From: Microbacterium sp. MPKO10
Lineage (GTDB): Bacteria > Actinomycetota > Actinomycetes > Actinomycetales > Microbacteriaceae
Direction of reading: 5' to 3'
DNA: 64,000 nt
Assembly (NCBI RefSeq): GCF_026107415.2
Contig: NZ_JAPCHX010000003.1
Span: 1-64,000, forward strand
In this document: positions 26,279-35,460 of the stretch, piece after piece
Position numbering within the stretch: the stretch's first letter is position 1
Layout: each line of letters begins with the position of its first letter
The notes under the pieces: generated by a model
Seen by the model: the letters and a program-made list of their open reading frames with translations, nothing else
Database searches by the model: none
Told to the model about the DNA's origin: nothing
Position numbers and translations under genes: made by a program

Positions 26279-27130
26279 ATGGAACGTCGTGAACTTGCCC
26301 GCATTCTGAAGGCGGCCAGAGCACGGCTCACTCCCGAAGACGTCGGTCTGCGTTCTGGGCCGAGGCGTCGCGTCGTCGGGCTGCGGCGAGAGGAAGTCGC
26401 CCAGATCGCAGGAGTGAGCGTTGACTATGTCGTGCGCCTCGAGCAGGCGCGGGGATCACACCCGTCAACGCAGGTCCTGAGCGCCCTCACACGGGCGCTC
26501 AAACTCGAAGACGATGAGCGAGACCAGGTGTTTCGCCTTGCGGACAGCGCGCCTCCACCGGCGGGCAGGATCACGATGACGATCCGAGAGAGCATTCTGA
26601 GGCTGCTCAGCCGGCTGAACGACCTGCCGGCACTTGTCATTTCTGCGAAAGGTGACGTGCTGGCGCAGAACGCGATGGCAGTTGAGCTGCTCGGCGATGC
26701 CAATCGCTTTCCCGAGGGCCAGCGGAATATTTTCTGGCAGCGGTTTCTCGGTGAGAGCGATCAACGCGTGGGAGCGGGCCCACACGAAGACGCGTTGACA
26801 ACGCAGCAGGCCGTCGGTTTGCTCCGCAGCGCGCTCTCTCGGTTTCCGCATGATCCTGGCCTGCGAGAGCTGATTGATGAGCTCCTTGCGGGAAGCGAAG
26901 CGTTCTGGACTCGGTGGGAGGACGGGACATCGACCGTGCGCCGTTCCATGTACAAGACCGTGCGCCACCCCGAGCACGGCACACTCGTCTTGGATTGCGA
27001 CACACTCGTGGTCCCCGACGCGGAGCAGTCGATGATCGTCTTCTCTGCCGCAGACGGATCGTTCGAGGCGGAAGCTCTCGCCGGCATCCGTGCAACTGCG
27101 ACAGTTTCTGCGCGGGTCCCGAGCGTGTGA
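26279..27130 (+). CDS. XRE-family regulator with MmyB ligand-binding domain
   Basis: The 283-residue protein has an N-terminal helix-turn-helix (about residues 10-75, with LRREEVAQIAGVSVDYVVRLE). It is followed by the MmyB-like domain, a PAS-like fold that in characterised members binds fatty acyl ligands. It starts at ATG 26279 after a strong AAAAGGAGGAG sequence. It probably represses the divergent SDR gene, and its operator should lie in the 100 bp between them. Confidence 0.9.
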   Translation: MERRELARILKAARARLTPEDVGLRSGPRRRVVGLRREEVAQIAGVSVDYVVRLEQARGSHPSTQVLSALTRALKLEDDERDQVFRLADSAPPPAGRITMTIRESILRLLSRLNDLPALVISAKGDVLAQNAMAVELLGDANRFPEGQRNIFWQRFLGESDQRVGAGPHEDALTTQQAVGLLRSALSRFPHDPGLRELIDELLAGSEAFWTRWEDGTSTVRRSMYKTVRHPEHGTLVLDCDTLVVPDAEQSMIVFSAADGSFEAEALAGIRATATVSARVPSV

Positions 27131-27289
27131 GCCAGCCAAAAGGCACACGGCGCACGGTGACCGTCGAGTGCTGCCGAGGTCATTCCAAACCGAGCCGCCG
27201 TCTCACTGCGCCCCACTCGTGTGAGACGTGAGTGCCGTGAGACCCAATCGGCACTACCCCTGAGAGCCGGTGAACCATAGGCTGGCGGT

Positions 27290-28111
27290 ATGACACTGCA
27301 TGAGCCTCTCGGCGTGGCCGTCGCCCAGTTCGCGCCGACTCCCGATGTTGACGCCAACCTGGCGACGATCCGCTCGTTCTCGGTCCGCGCGGCAGAGCGC
27401 GGAGCATCCATTGTGGTGTTTCCCGAGTACTCGAGCTATTTCGTCAACCCTATGGATGACTCGTTCGCGCGTCACGCTCAGAGCCTTGATGGGCCGTTCG
27501 TCCGCACGCTTGAAGCGCTCGCCGGCGAGCTCGGGGTGCACATCGTTGCGGGGCTAGTCGAGTCCACAGACGACCCGCGCCGCTTCTCGAACACCGCGGT
27601 CGCTGTTGGCCCCGAGGAAGAGACCGTCGCCGTCTACCGCAAGCAGCATCTGTACGATGCATTCGGGCAGAAAGAGAGCGATTGGGTCGTCGCGGGCGAA
27701 CTCGACGAGCCCCAGACCTTCGAGGTGGGCGGGCTCATGGTCGGCATGCAGACCTGCTACGACCTCCGGTTCCCCGAGGTCACACGTCGAATCGTGGATG
27801 CTGGCGCCGAGGTCGTTCTCGTGCCCGCCGAGTGGGTACGCGGCCCGCTCAAGGAGCACCACTGGCGGACGCTGCTGACGGCCCGCGCGATCGAGAACAC
27901 CGTGTATGTGGCCGGTGCTGATCATCCGCCGTCGATCGGGGCGGGAAACAGCATGGTTGTTGACCCTTCGGGAGTGCCGCTCGCAACGCTCGGAACCCAG
28001 TCCGACGTCGCTGTCGCGTTTGTGTCGCGTGCCGTGCTGACCGAGACGCGGGCGGTGAATCCCTCGCTGCAGCTTCGCCGGTACGGGATCGTCCCGACGA
28101 CGGGCGAGTGA
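27290..28111 (+). CDS. Carbon-nitrogen hydrolase (nitrilase superfamily)
   Basis: The 273-residue enzyme should hydrolyse an amide or related C-N bond. The catalytic triad is visible: Glu in FPEYSS near residue 46, Lys in YRKQHLYD near 118 and Cys in QTCYDLRFPE near 155. The pattern is close to the Nit/omega-amidase branch, which repairs deaminated glutathione or acts on alpha-keto acid amides. The neighbouring aminotransferase, convergent and 7 bp away, is compatible with that pathway. TAGGCT (27278-27283) ends six bases before the ATG and no Shine-Dalgarno is present. Confidence 0.9.
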   Translation: MTLHEPLGVAVAQFAPTPDVDANLATIRSFSVRAAERGASIVVFPEYSSYFVNPMDDSFARHAQSLDGPFVRTLEALAGELGVHIVAGLVESTDDPRRFSNTAVAVGPEEETVAVYRKQHLYDAFGQKESDWVVAGELDEPQTFEVGGLMVGMQTCYDLRFPEVTRRIVDAGAEVVLVPAEWVRGPLKEHHWRTLLTARAIENTVYVAGADHPPSIGAGNSMVVDPSGVPLATLGTQSDVAVAFVSRAVLTETRAVNPSLQLRRYGIVPTTGE

Positions 28112-28118
28112 CAGGGCG

Positions 28119-29315
28119 TCAGCGAGACAGCGCGGCGAGCTGATGGGCCGCCCGCTGGAGCAGGTCGGCATGCTTGCAGAATGCAAAGCGAACGAGGGTG
28201 CGATACGCGTCTTTGTGCTGCGACGACGCGAATGCCGAGACCGGAACGGCGATCACACCGGCACGCTCGGGCAGCACGCGACAGAACTCGATGGCATCAT
28301 CGAAGCCAAGCGGCGCGACGTCGGCGACGGTGAAGTAGGTTCCGGCTGACTGCGCGATCGCGAATCCCGCTGCGGTGAGCCCGTCGTTCAGGAGCAGGCG
28401 CCGACGGTCGAGGTCCTCGGCAAGACCGGCGAAGAACGCGTCGTCGCTGCGCAGCCCTGCCGCGATTGCGGGTTGAAACGGTGCGCCATTCGAGTAGCTC
28501 AGATACTGCTTCACCGTGAGTATTCTGCTCACAAGATCAGCGGATGCTGTCAGCCAGCCAATCTTCCACCCCGTCGTGCTGAAGGTTTTACCGCCGGACG
28601 AGATCGTGACCGTGCGCTCCGCAGCGACCGGCTGTGCGGCAATGGGAGTGTGCCGTGCGCCGAACGTGAGGTGCTCGTACACCTCATCGGTCACGATGAT
28701 CGCGTCGTGCTTCTCGGCGAGCTCGGCGATGATCGCGAGAGTGTCGGAATCAAACACGGTCCCCGTCGGATTGTGCGGGGTGTTCACCAGGATGATGCGC
28801 GTGCGATCCGTGACCGCACGAGTGAGCGCATCGTGATCGGGCTGGAAGTCCGGCCAGAGGAGCGGAACTGTTGTGTGGATACCACCTGCGAGGGCGATCA
28901 GCGCCCCATAGGCGTCATAGTACGGCTCGAAGGTCAGCACTTCGTCTCCCGGCTCGACGAGCGCCAGAATCGTCGCAGCGAGAGCCTCCGTCGCTCCCGC
29001 CGTGACCAGGACGTCAGTGACGGGATCGACGGTGAGATTGTAAAAGCGTGCCTGATGCTCGCTGATGGCGTGCCGCAGATCAGGAATCCCCCGTCCGGGC
29101 GGGTACTGATTGGCGCCGGAGGCGATCGCGTCCCGCGCCACCTCAAGCACATGCGCCGGCCCGTCCTGATCCGGAAACCCCTGCCCCAGGTTGATCGCTC
29201 CGGTCTGGGCGGCGAGAGCCGTCATCTCGGCGAAAATCGTCTCCGCGAGTGTGCCGTCGTCCGCGAGCAGACCGGCTCCGGCCGCTGCTTTCTGCCATCC
29301 ACCGTGATCACGCAT
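28119..29315 (-). CDS. PLP-dependent class I/II aminotransferase
   Basis: The 398-residue protein is a fold-type I aminotransferase. Motifs include NLGQGFPD near residue 42, NQYPPGRG, NTPHNPTG near 175, VTDEVYEH near 208 and the PLP lysine in SSGGKTFSTTGWK near 241. The combination resembles KAT/methionine aminotransferases such as YbdL. These produce keto acids from Gln, Met or kynurenine, and an omega-amidase partner would fit the adjacent nitrilase. TACCCT ends six bases before the ATG at 29315, a likely leaderless start. Confidence 0.9.
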   Translation of the reverse strand: MRDHGGWQKAAAGAGLLADDGTLAETIFAEMTALAAQTGAINLGQGFPDQDGPAHVLEVARDAIASGANQYPPGRGIPDLRHAISEHQARFYNLTVDPVTDVLVTAGATEALAATILALVEPGDEVLTFEPYYDAYGALIALAGGIHTTVPLLWPDFQPDHDALTRAVTDRTRIILVNTPHNPTGTVFDSDTLAIIAELAEKHDAIIVTDEVYEHLTFGARHTPIAAQPVAAERTVTISSGGKTFSTTGWKIGWLTASADLVSRILTVKQYLSYSNGAPFQPAIAAGLRSDDAFFAGLAEDLDRRRLLLNDGLTAAGFAIAQSAGTYFTVADVAPLGFDDAIEFCRVLPERAGVIAVPVSAFASSQHKDAYRTLVRFAFCKHADLLQRAAHQLAALSR

Positions 29316-29548
29316 GCCCCCAGGGTATCCGCCCGGTCGTTCCTGCGCGGATTCGTGTCGTCTGGCAGGGAGTACTCCGATTCGGCAGGTTGGCAGTCAC
29401 TTTTCGGAGAACGGTCAGTCGCCTGTATTAGCCTGCCGATAGCACTCTCACAGAGTGGTCGCAGATTCGACATAGCTCCGTCATAGGCGCAGCACGCGGG
29501 ATCGATAGCTTCGGGTCACACACTGGTGATGTCTGGAAGGAACTCAGC

Positions 29549-31264
29549 ATGAACGACAACGATTCCACCACCCCTACGGGCCCCGGGCCCGACGAGGCCG
29601 GGCGTCACAACGGCACACCGCACGATCAGAGTGCTTCGCAGGACCACAAGGCTACCGAGGGCCAGGGCCTCCCGGCGGGCCAGGGCGCACCTCAGCGCAA
29701 CCACACGCACGGGGAATGGCAGGGCACCACGCTGAACTCGCAGCAAGGCACCCCGCACGGCGAGCAGGCAGTTCCACGCGCCGAGGACAGCCGAACGGCC
29801 GATGCCAGTGCTCCGGGCGCCGGGTTCGATGCCGCCCAGCTCCCTCCGAAGCCTGATCTGCCGCACGCCTGGTCCGCACCCGCGCCAGCGTACGCGCAGC
29901 CCACGGCTCAGCAGCACGCTCCGTATGGCGCGGGCGCGCCCAACGCATTTGGGATTCCCCAGCAGCCGCCAGCATTCGACCAGCAGCCTCCATACCCCGG
30001 CGGCACCGGTGATCACGAAGGCAGTCCGCACGGAGCCCATCGGGCGCCAGGTGCGCCTGAGAAGCCGGTGAAAAGGAAGAAGACGGGAACGCGGATGCTC
30101 GTCGCAGGCCTCGTGATTGGGGCGCTCGTCGGTGGCGCATCGGGAGCGGGCACGTTCTCGATCATCGACAGCGCGCAGCAGGGCAACGAAGTGACGAATT
30201 CGTCCCCGAACTCGTCTGTGACGATCAACAACAACAAAGAGGTCACCGAGACGACGGCCATCGCGGCCAAGGCGGCTCCCAGCGTCGTCACGATCGCGGT
30301 GCGCGGAACACAGACGGCGGGCAGCGGATCAGGCATCGTCCTCAGCAAGGACGGCTACATCCTGACGAACAACCATGTCGTCACGCTCGACGGCGAGTCG
30401 TCGCATCCGGATATTCAGGTGACCGATGACGCCGGAAACATTTATACAGCGAAGGTGGTGGGCACAGACCCCGTATACGACCTCGCCGTGATCAAGCTCG
30501 AGGGCGCGTCGGACATGACGCCGATGACGTTCGGCGATTCATCGAACGTCAACGTCGGTGACGCGGCGGTCGCGATCGGTGCTCCGCTTGGCTTGAGCGG
30601 CACGGTCACCGACGGCATCATCAGCGCTCTGAACCGCAGCATCACCGTTGCGTCGTCCGCCGTTCCGGAAGATCCGGACAATGGCTCAGACAAGGACGCC
30701 CCGTTCGAGTTCGGTCAGCCGGACGAGAAAAAGGGTTCATCGAACGGCGGATATGTCTCTCTCGCTGTGATTCAGACAGATGCTGCGATCAATCCCGGAA
30801 ACTCCGGGGGAGCACTCGTTGATGACAACGGTGAGCTGATCGGCGTCAACGTTGCGATCGCCAGCGCGGGGTCGAGTTCCGAGGAAGGTTCACAGTCGGG
30901 CAGTATCGGCGTCGGGTTTGCCATCCCGGCAAACATCGCGAAGCGCATTGCCGACGAGATCATCGAGAACGGCACGGCCACACACGGGCTCCTTGGAGCG
31001 GCGGTGACGAGCGCAGTGAGTGATCCGAATGCGAAGGTCGCCGGCGCGCTGATCAAAGACATCACCGGGGGAGGAGCGGCAGATGAAGCTGGACTCCGTG
31101 CGGGAGACGTCGTGACCAAGTACGGCGACATCACCATCAGCAATGACACCGACCTCGTCGCCCAAGTCAAGGCGAGCGCCGCAGGTAGTGACGTCGTGAT
31201 CACATACGTGCGAAACGGTAAGACGTATACCGCCGATGTGACCCTCGGAAAGCTGGCCGAGTAA
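29549..31264 (+). CDS. HtrA/DegP-like S1C serine protease with PDZ domain
   Basis: The 571-residue membrane-anchored protease probably acts in envelope quality control. Residues 1-170 are a cytoplasmic Pro/Gln/His-rich disordered region. A membrane segment follows at about 180-204. The trypsin-like domain has His in NNHVV near 274, Asp in YDLAVIK near 310 and Ser in NPGNSGGAL near 418. A 25-residue acidic insert precedes the Ser block. A PDZ domain covers about 470-565. It starts at ATG 29549 after GAAGGAACT. The 233 bp upstream show no gene. A 17-bp hairpin follows the stop. Confidence 0.94.
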   Translation: MNDNDSTTPTGPGPDEAGRHNGTPHDQSASQDHKATEGQGLPAGQGAPQRNHTHGEWQGTTLNSQQGTPHGEQAVPRAEDSRTADASAPGAGFDAAQLPPKPDLPHAWSAPAPAYAQPTAQQHAPYGAGAPNAFGIPQQPPAFDQQPPYPGGTGDHEGSPHGAHRAPGAPEKPVKRKKTGTRMLVAGLVIGALVGGASGAGTFSIIDSAQQGNEVTNSSPNSSVTINNNKEVTETTAIAAKAAPSVVTIAVRGTQTAGSGSGIVLSKDGYILTNNHVVTLDGESSHPDIQVTDDAGNIYTAKVVGTDPVYDLAVIKLEGASDMTPMTFGDSSNVNVGDAAVAIGAPLGLSGTVTDGIISALNRSITVASSAVPEDPDNGSDKDAPFEFGQPDEKKGSSNGGYVSLAVIQTDAAINPGNSGGALVDDNGELIGVNVAIASAGSSSEEGSQSGSIGVGFAIPANIAKRIADEIIENGTATHGLLGAAVTSAVSDPNAKVAGALIKDITGGGAADEAGLRAGDVVTKYGDITISNDTDLVAQVKASAAGSDVVITYVRNGKTYTADVTLGKLAE

Positions 31265-31272
31265 CCGTCGAT

Positions 31273-31309
31273 CGAAGACGCCCATGCTCGCTGAGCATGG
31301 GCGTCTTCG
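31273..31309 (+). terminator. Hairpin terminator after the HtrA gene
   Basis: Seventeen-base perfect arms (31273-31289 and 31293-31309) surround a 3-base loop. No T run follows on the + strand. Confidence 0.75.
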
Positions 31310-31364
31310 CTGTATCTGAGCCGCTGCTGATAAGCTCAGTCCGGTCCAACTTCGAGTGGAGAAC

Positions 31365-32453
31365 ATGGGAACATCAGCGTCAGAGATGCCCTCGTCGGGC
31401 ATTCTGCCTGGCGTGTCGTACGTCATGCCCGTGCTGAACGACGTCACTCATGTGCGGGCGGCCGTTGACAGCCTTCTCGGTCAGGACTATCAGGGGCAGT
31501 TCGACGTTGCTATCGCCGTAGGACCCTCCATCGACGGCACGAACGAGCTCGTTGAGTCGTTGTCCCGTGCGGACTCACGCGTGCGCGTGGTCGAGAATCC
31601 GGTGGGATCCACTCCGGCAGGGCTCAACATCGCGATCCGCGCGACGGAGCACCCCATCATCGTGCGCGTGGACGCGCACTCCGTGCTTCCGCCCGAATAC
31701 ACACGCATCGCCGTGGAGACGATGTTGCGCACCGGTGCGGGGAACGTCGGCGGAATCATGGATGCACAGGGGACAACGCCCTTCGAGGAAGCCGTGGCTG
31801 CCGCGTACGGCTCTCGTGTCGGACTGGGCGGTACTCCGCATCACGTCGGCGGGAATGAGGGTCCCGCAGACACCGTGTACCTCGGCGTGTTCCGTCGTGA
31901 GGTGCTGCAACAAGTCGGACTCTTCGACGAACGCATCAAACGCGGTCAGGACTGGGAGCTCAACAGGCGAATTCGGCAGAACGGGCACACCGTCTGGTTC
32001 ACGCCGGAGCTGCGCGTCGTCTACCGGCCGCGACCGACTCTGTCGCGACTGGCGCGCCAGTTCTTCTCCACGGGTATGTGGCGCGGCGAACTCAGCAGGC
32101 GCTTCCCCGTGCGCGGCACGCTGCGGTACTTCATCCCGCCGCTCATGGTGATCGGCGTCGCATTGGGATCGCTCCTCGGAATCGCCGGAATCGTACAGGG
32201 AAGTCTCGGCGCCTTCCCGTGGCTTCTGTTCGCGTTCGTCGTACCCGTCATCTACCTGCTCACGATCGTGGGAGCGTCCGTCGTGCTCCCCGGTGTTCGC
32301 TCTCTTGCGGTGCGCCGCTGGCTCATTGTGGTGCTTCCGTGCATACACTTCTGTTGGGGAGTGGGATTCATCCCCGGCTTCCTCCTGCTCGCCAGCAACA
32401 TCGCCGCCCAGAAGTATGAGAAGGGTGGGGACACCCGTGTCACTCCCGAATGA
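31365..32453 (+). CDS. Membrane glycosyltransferase family 2 (ExoA-like)
   Basis: The protein has about 362 residues. A GT-A domain is shown by SYVMPVLND near residue 20, a VRVDAHS metal-binding segment near 100 and the GQDWELNRRIRQNG acceptor motif near 200. Three or four membrane segments fill the C-terminal 110 residues, as in ExoA-type enzymes that build exopolysaccharide on a lipid carrier. ATG 31365 follows GTGGAG; an in-frame GTG at 31356 is an alternative. It is the first gene of a surface-polymer cluster and overlaps the next gene by 17 bp. Confidence 0.9.
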   Translation: MGTSASEMPSSGILPGVSYVMPVLNDVTHVRAAVDSLLGQDYQGQFDVAIAVGPSIDGTNELVESLSRADSRVRVVENPVGSTPAGLNIAIRATEHPIIVRVDAHSVLPPEYTRIAVETMLRTGAGNVGGIMDAQGTTPFEEAVAAAYGSRVGLGGTPHHVGGNEGPADTVYLGVFRREVLQQVGLFDERIKRGQDWELNRRIRQNGHTVWFTPELRVVYRPRPTLSRLARQFFSTGMWRGELSRRFPVRGTLRYFIPPLMVIGVALGSLLGIAGIVQGSLGAFPWLLFAFVVPVIYLLTIVGASVVLPGVRSLAVRRWLIVVLPCIHFCWGVGFIPGFLLLASNIAAQKYEKGGDTRVTPE

Positions 32454-33252
32454 CGAACGCCCCCGTCGTCCACGGACGATCGCCGAGCTGCGCGCCGTTG
32501 CCCAGCCGGACGAAGTTCGTTCCCGCAAGAACGCCGAGCACTGGACAGCATCCCTCTACCTGCGGAACCTGTCGCCATACGTGACGTGGCTGCTGCTGCG
32601 CACACCGATCAGCGCGAACGGCGTCACGGGGCTCATGATCCTGAGTGGCTGGGCTGTCGCAGCATCCCTGCTCATTCCCGGGTTCGGAGGGGCCGCTCTC
32701 GCACTCGTGATGTGCCAGGTGCAGATGCTCGTCGACTGCTGCGATGGCGAGGTCGCACGGTGGCGCAAGACGTCCTCACCGGCCGGAGCATTTCTGGATG
32801 CTGTCGGACACTATACGACCGAGGCGCTGATCCCGATCGCACTCGCCATCCGCGCCGCAGGCTACCCGTTCACGCCCGACGGCGACTATCTCTGGACGAC
32901 TCTCGGCCTGGCGCTCTCGCTCGTTCTCGTGATGAACAAGGCGCTCAACGACATGGTGCGCGTGGCGCGCGCCAACTTCGGAGCCCCCAAACTGACGTAC
33001 TCTGACGACGAGATGGCTCCGTCAGGGGGAATTCTCGCGCGCCTTCGGCGCCTGGCGAAGGTGGTCCCGCTGCACCGAATCTTCCACTCGGTGGAGATGA
33101 CGATGGTGATTTTTGCGGCATCCGTTGTCGGACTGTTCATCGGGGACCAGCTTGCGATGCGCTCGGTCCTGGTGATCTTGCTCGTCGTCGCCGTACTCAC
33201 TCTCATCGGTCATTTCCTCGCGATCATGGCGTCCAAGCGTGTCCGCAGCTGA
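32437..33252 (+). CDS. CDP-alcohol phosphatidyltransferase family enzyme, variant active site
   Basis: This membrane enzyme of about 271 residues should transfer a phospho-alcohol from a CDP-linked donor. The family motif is D-x2-D-G-x2-A-R-x8-G-x3-D-x3-D. Here it reads DCCDGEVAR, eight residues, then GAFLDAVGH. The fourth Asp, the proposed general base, is therefore His. Several hydrophobic helices follow. GTG at 32437 has GAGAAGGGTGGGG upstream and overlaps the preceding gene. Its place among glycosyltransferases suggests a polyol-phosphate or inositol-phosphate polymer and not bulk phospholipid synthesis. Confidence 0.85.
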   Translation: MSLPNDERPRRPRTIAELRAVAQPDEVRSRKNAEHWTASLYLRNLSPYVTWLLLRTPISANGVTGLMILSGWAVAASLLIPGFGGAALALVMCQVQMLVDCCDGEVARWRKTSSPAGAFLDAVGHYTTEALIPIALAIRAAGYPFTPDGDYLWTTLGLALSLVLVMNKALNDMVRVARANFGAPKLTYSDDEMAPSGGILARLRRLAKVVPLHRIFHSVEMTMVIFAASVVGLFIGDQLAMRSVLVILLVVAVLTLIGHFLAIMASKRVRS

Positions 33253-34123
33253 GCCACCCGGTCCGCGCGTCGGGGTGGTCGTCCTGACCCAGGGCACACG
33301 CTCGCACGAGCTTGCCGAGGGAATCCGCTCCGTTCAGGCGCAGAGACACGTCACGACCGACATCGTCGTGGTGGGCAACGGCTGGCAACCATCCGGGCTT
33401 CCCGAGGACGTGCGTGGCCTCGGCCTCGATGAGAACCTCGGAATTCCTGCGGGGCGCAATCGCGGTGCCGCCGTCGTATCGGGCGAATACATCTTCTTTC
33501 TCGATGATGATGCGACGCTGCCGAGCGAGACGTTCCTGGCGGACGCTATTGCGCTGATGGTTGCCGATCCCAAGATCGGGCTCGTCCAGCCCCGGCTGGA
33601 AGACGCGACGGACGGTAGCGCACCGCGCCGTTGGATTCCGCGCATTCGCAAGGGGGACCGGACGCGGTCGAGCAATATTTTTTCGTGCCTCGAAGCAGTC
33701 ATCGTTATGCCCCGAGCGGTCTTCGATGCGTGCGGGGGCTGGGGAGACGCGTACTTCTACGCTCATGAAGGGATCGAACTCGCCTGGCGGGTGTGGGATC
33801 AGGGTAAGAGAGCATGGTACGCGGGCGAGCTTGTCGCCAATCATCCGTACGTCCACCCCACGCGCCACGAAGACTACTATCGGCTCAATGCGCGTAATCG
33901 GGTGTGGCTCGCACGGCGCAACCTCCCGTTCGTGCTTCAGCCGATCTACGTGGCGGCATGGACGGGCATCACGCTTCTGCGGTGGTGGCGCACCCCCTCC
34001 GTGCTCGCAATCTGGTTCTCCGGCTGGCGCGACGGCTGGCGCGATGACCCGGGCCCCCGGTCGCGGATGCGGTGGCGCACCGTGTTCCGCATGGCCCGAG
34101 CAGGACGCCCACCGGTCATCTGA
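33239..34123 (+). CDS. Glycosyltransferase family 2
   Basis: The 294-residue protein has GT-A signatures: GVVVLTQG at the start, LGIPAGRNRGA near residue 78 and the metal-binding FLDDDA near 99. A further motif, EGIELAWRVWDQG, lies near 180. A C-terminal amphipathic or hydrophobic stretch (PIYVAAWTGITLLRWW) probably attaches it to the membrane. It starts with GTG 33239 inside the end of the CDP-alcohol transferase gene (14-bp overlap), so the three genes from 31365 form one operon. The sugar is unknown. Confidence 0.9.
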   Translation: MSAAEPPGPRVGVVVLTQGTRSHELAEGIRSVQAQRHVTTDIVVVGNGWQPSGLPEDVRGLGLDENLGIPAGRNRGAAVVSGEYIFFLDDDATLPSETFLADAIALMVADPKIGLVQPRLEDATDGSAPRRWIPRIRKGDRTRSSNIFSCLEAVIVMPRAVFDACGGWGDAYFYAHEGIELAWRVWDQGKRAWYAGELVANHPYVHPTRHEDYYRLNARNRVWLARRNLPFVLQPIYVAAWTGITLLRWWRTPSVLAIWFSGWRDGWRDDPGPRSRMRWRTVFRMARAGRPPVI

Positions 34124-34169
34124 TGTGCTCCAAGCTAAACGTTATCTGGTGTCGATACGGTGAAGCACG

Positions 34170-35432
34170 ATGAACATGATCGGTGACACCCGCAAAGCTT
34201 TGCAGCTGGGTAAAAAACTCGTCGATAACCGTCGGGCGCATATGCTCCTGCGGCAGAAGGTGCGCTCTCAGCCGCCGCTGCAGCCGGAGCGGTTCAAGAT
34301 TGCCGTGTACTTCGCAGACGAAGCTGTGAATATGTACCAGATCCGCCAGTGGTACCAGCCACTCATCGAACTGGCGAAGACCTGGCCGGTGCTCATCCTG
34401 AGCAGGGGCTCGACAGCAGCTATCCAGCTCTTCGACGAATCGCCTCTGCCCGTGACGTATGTGCGCACCGTCGCCGATCTTGAGAAGACCGTGGCGAGGC
34501 AAGACATCCGCATCGTCTTCTACGTGAATCAGAACGCCAAGAACTTCCAGATGTTCCGATACGGACAGCGTTGGCACGTGTTCATCAATCACGGCGAGAG
34601 CGACAAGATGTACATGACGACGAACCAGTTCAAGGCGTACGACTACAGCCTGATCGCCGGTGACGCCGCACGGTCACGGCTTGAGCGTGTGCTGTGGGAC
34701 TACGACTTCGACAAGCGCGCCATTCCCATCGGGCGACCTCAGGCCGATCATTTCTCTGGGGATCTTCCCTACACCCCGGACGATCGTATCGTCGTGCTGT
34801 ATGCGCCGACGTGGGAGGGCGACCGTGCCGCCGCGGCTTACGGCTCCATCGCGAGCCACGGCGTCGGTCTCGTGCGTGCTCTGCTGGCGACGGGACGCCA
34901 CCGCGTGATCTATCGCCCACATCCACGATCGGGCGTCGTGAACAATCTGTACGGACAGGCTAATCGCGAGATCATCGGCATGCTGGCCGCCGCGAACAAG
35001 TCGGATCCGTCTGCACAGCACGTGTATGACGACGGGTCTGAGATTGGGTGGCAGATCGCCGCGGCCGATGTCGCGATCACCGATATTTCGGCCATGATCT
35101 ACGATCGTCTGGCGACGGGGAAGCCCCTTCTCGTCACCCGACCCGTCAGCAAACGAGCGAAGATCGACGACGGAGGCTACCTGTCCGCGTGTGAATGGCT
35201 CGAGATGGACGACGTTGCCGAGATCACCGAGCAGATTGATCGTGTGCTTCACGACCCGGAAACCGTTGAGCGCATTGCCTCCTGGGCGCAGTACTACTTC
35301 GGTGACACCCGACCCGGGCGCGCAACCGAGCGGTTCCACGCCGCAGTGAAGCACCTCATGGCTGAATGGGACGTTCACGCTCGTCTGCACGAGCCCGAGA
35401 TGTCACAGGGCCTCGCGGAATCACCGCACTGA
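34170..35432 (+). CDS. CDP-glycerol glycerophosphotransferase family protein (TagF-like)
   Basis: The 420-residue protein matches the TagF/TagB polymerase family, which adds polyol phosphate from CDP-glycerol or CDP-ribitol to teichoic-acid chains. Typical motifs are NHGESDK near residue 145, YAPTWEGDR near 212, YRPHPRSG near 250 and ITDISAMIYD near 305. It lies in the same orientation 46 bp after the GT2 gene. With the TagGH-like exporter just beyond, it indicates a teichoic-acid-like wall polymer. Confidence 0.9.
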   Translation: MNMIGDTRKALQLGKKLVDNRRAHMLLRQKVRSQPPLQPERFKIAVYFADEAVNMYQIRQWYQPLIELAKTWPVLILSRGSTAAIQLFDESPLPVTYVRTVADLEKTVARQDIRIVFYVNQNAKNFQMFRYGQRWHVFINHGESDKMYMTTNQFKAYDYSLIAGDAARSRLERVLWDYDFDKRAIPIGRPQADHFSGDLPYTPDDRIVVLYAPTWEGDRAAAAYGSIASHGVGLVRALLATGRHRVIYRPHPRSGVVNNLYGQANREIIGMLAAANKSDPSAQHVYDDGSEIGWQIAAADVAITDISAMIYDRLATGKPLLVTRPVSKRAKIDDGGYLSACEWLEMDDVAEITEQIDRVLHDPETVERIASWAQYYFGDTRPGRATERFHAAVKHLMAEWDVHARLHEPEMSQGLAESPH

Positions 35433-35460
35433 CACGCGGAACGGGCGTTCGTGACGCTTT

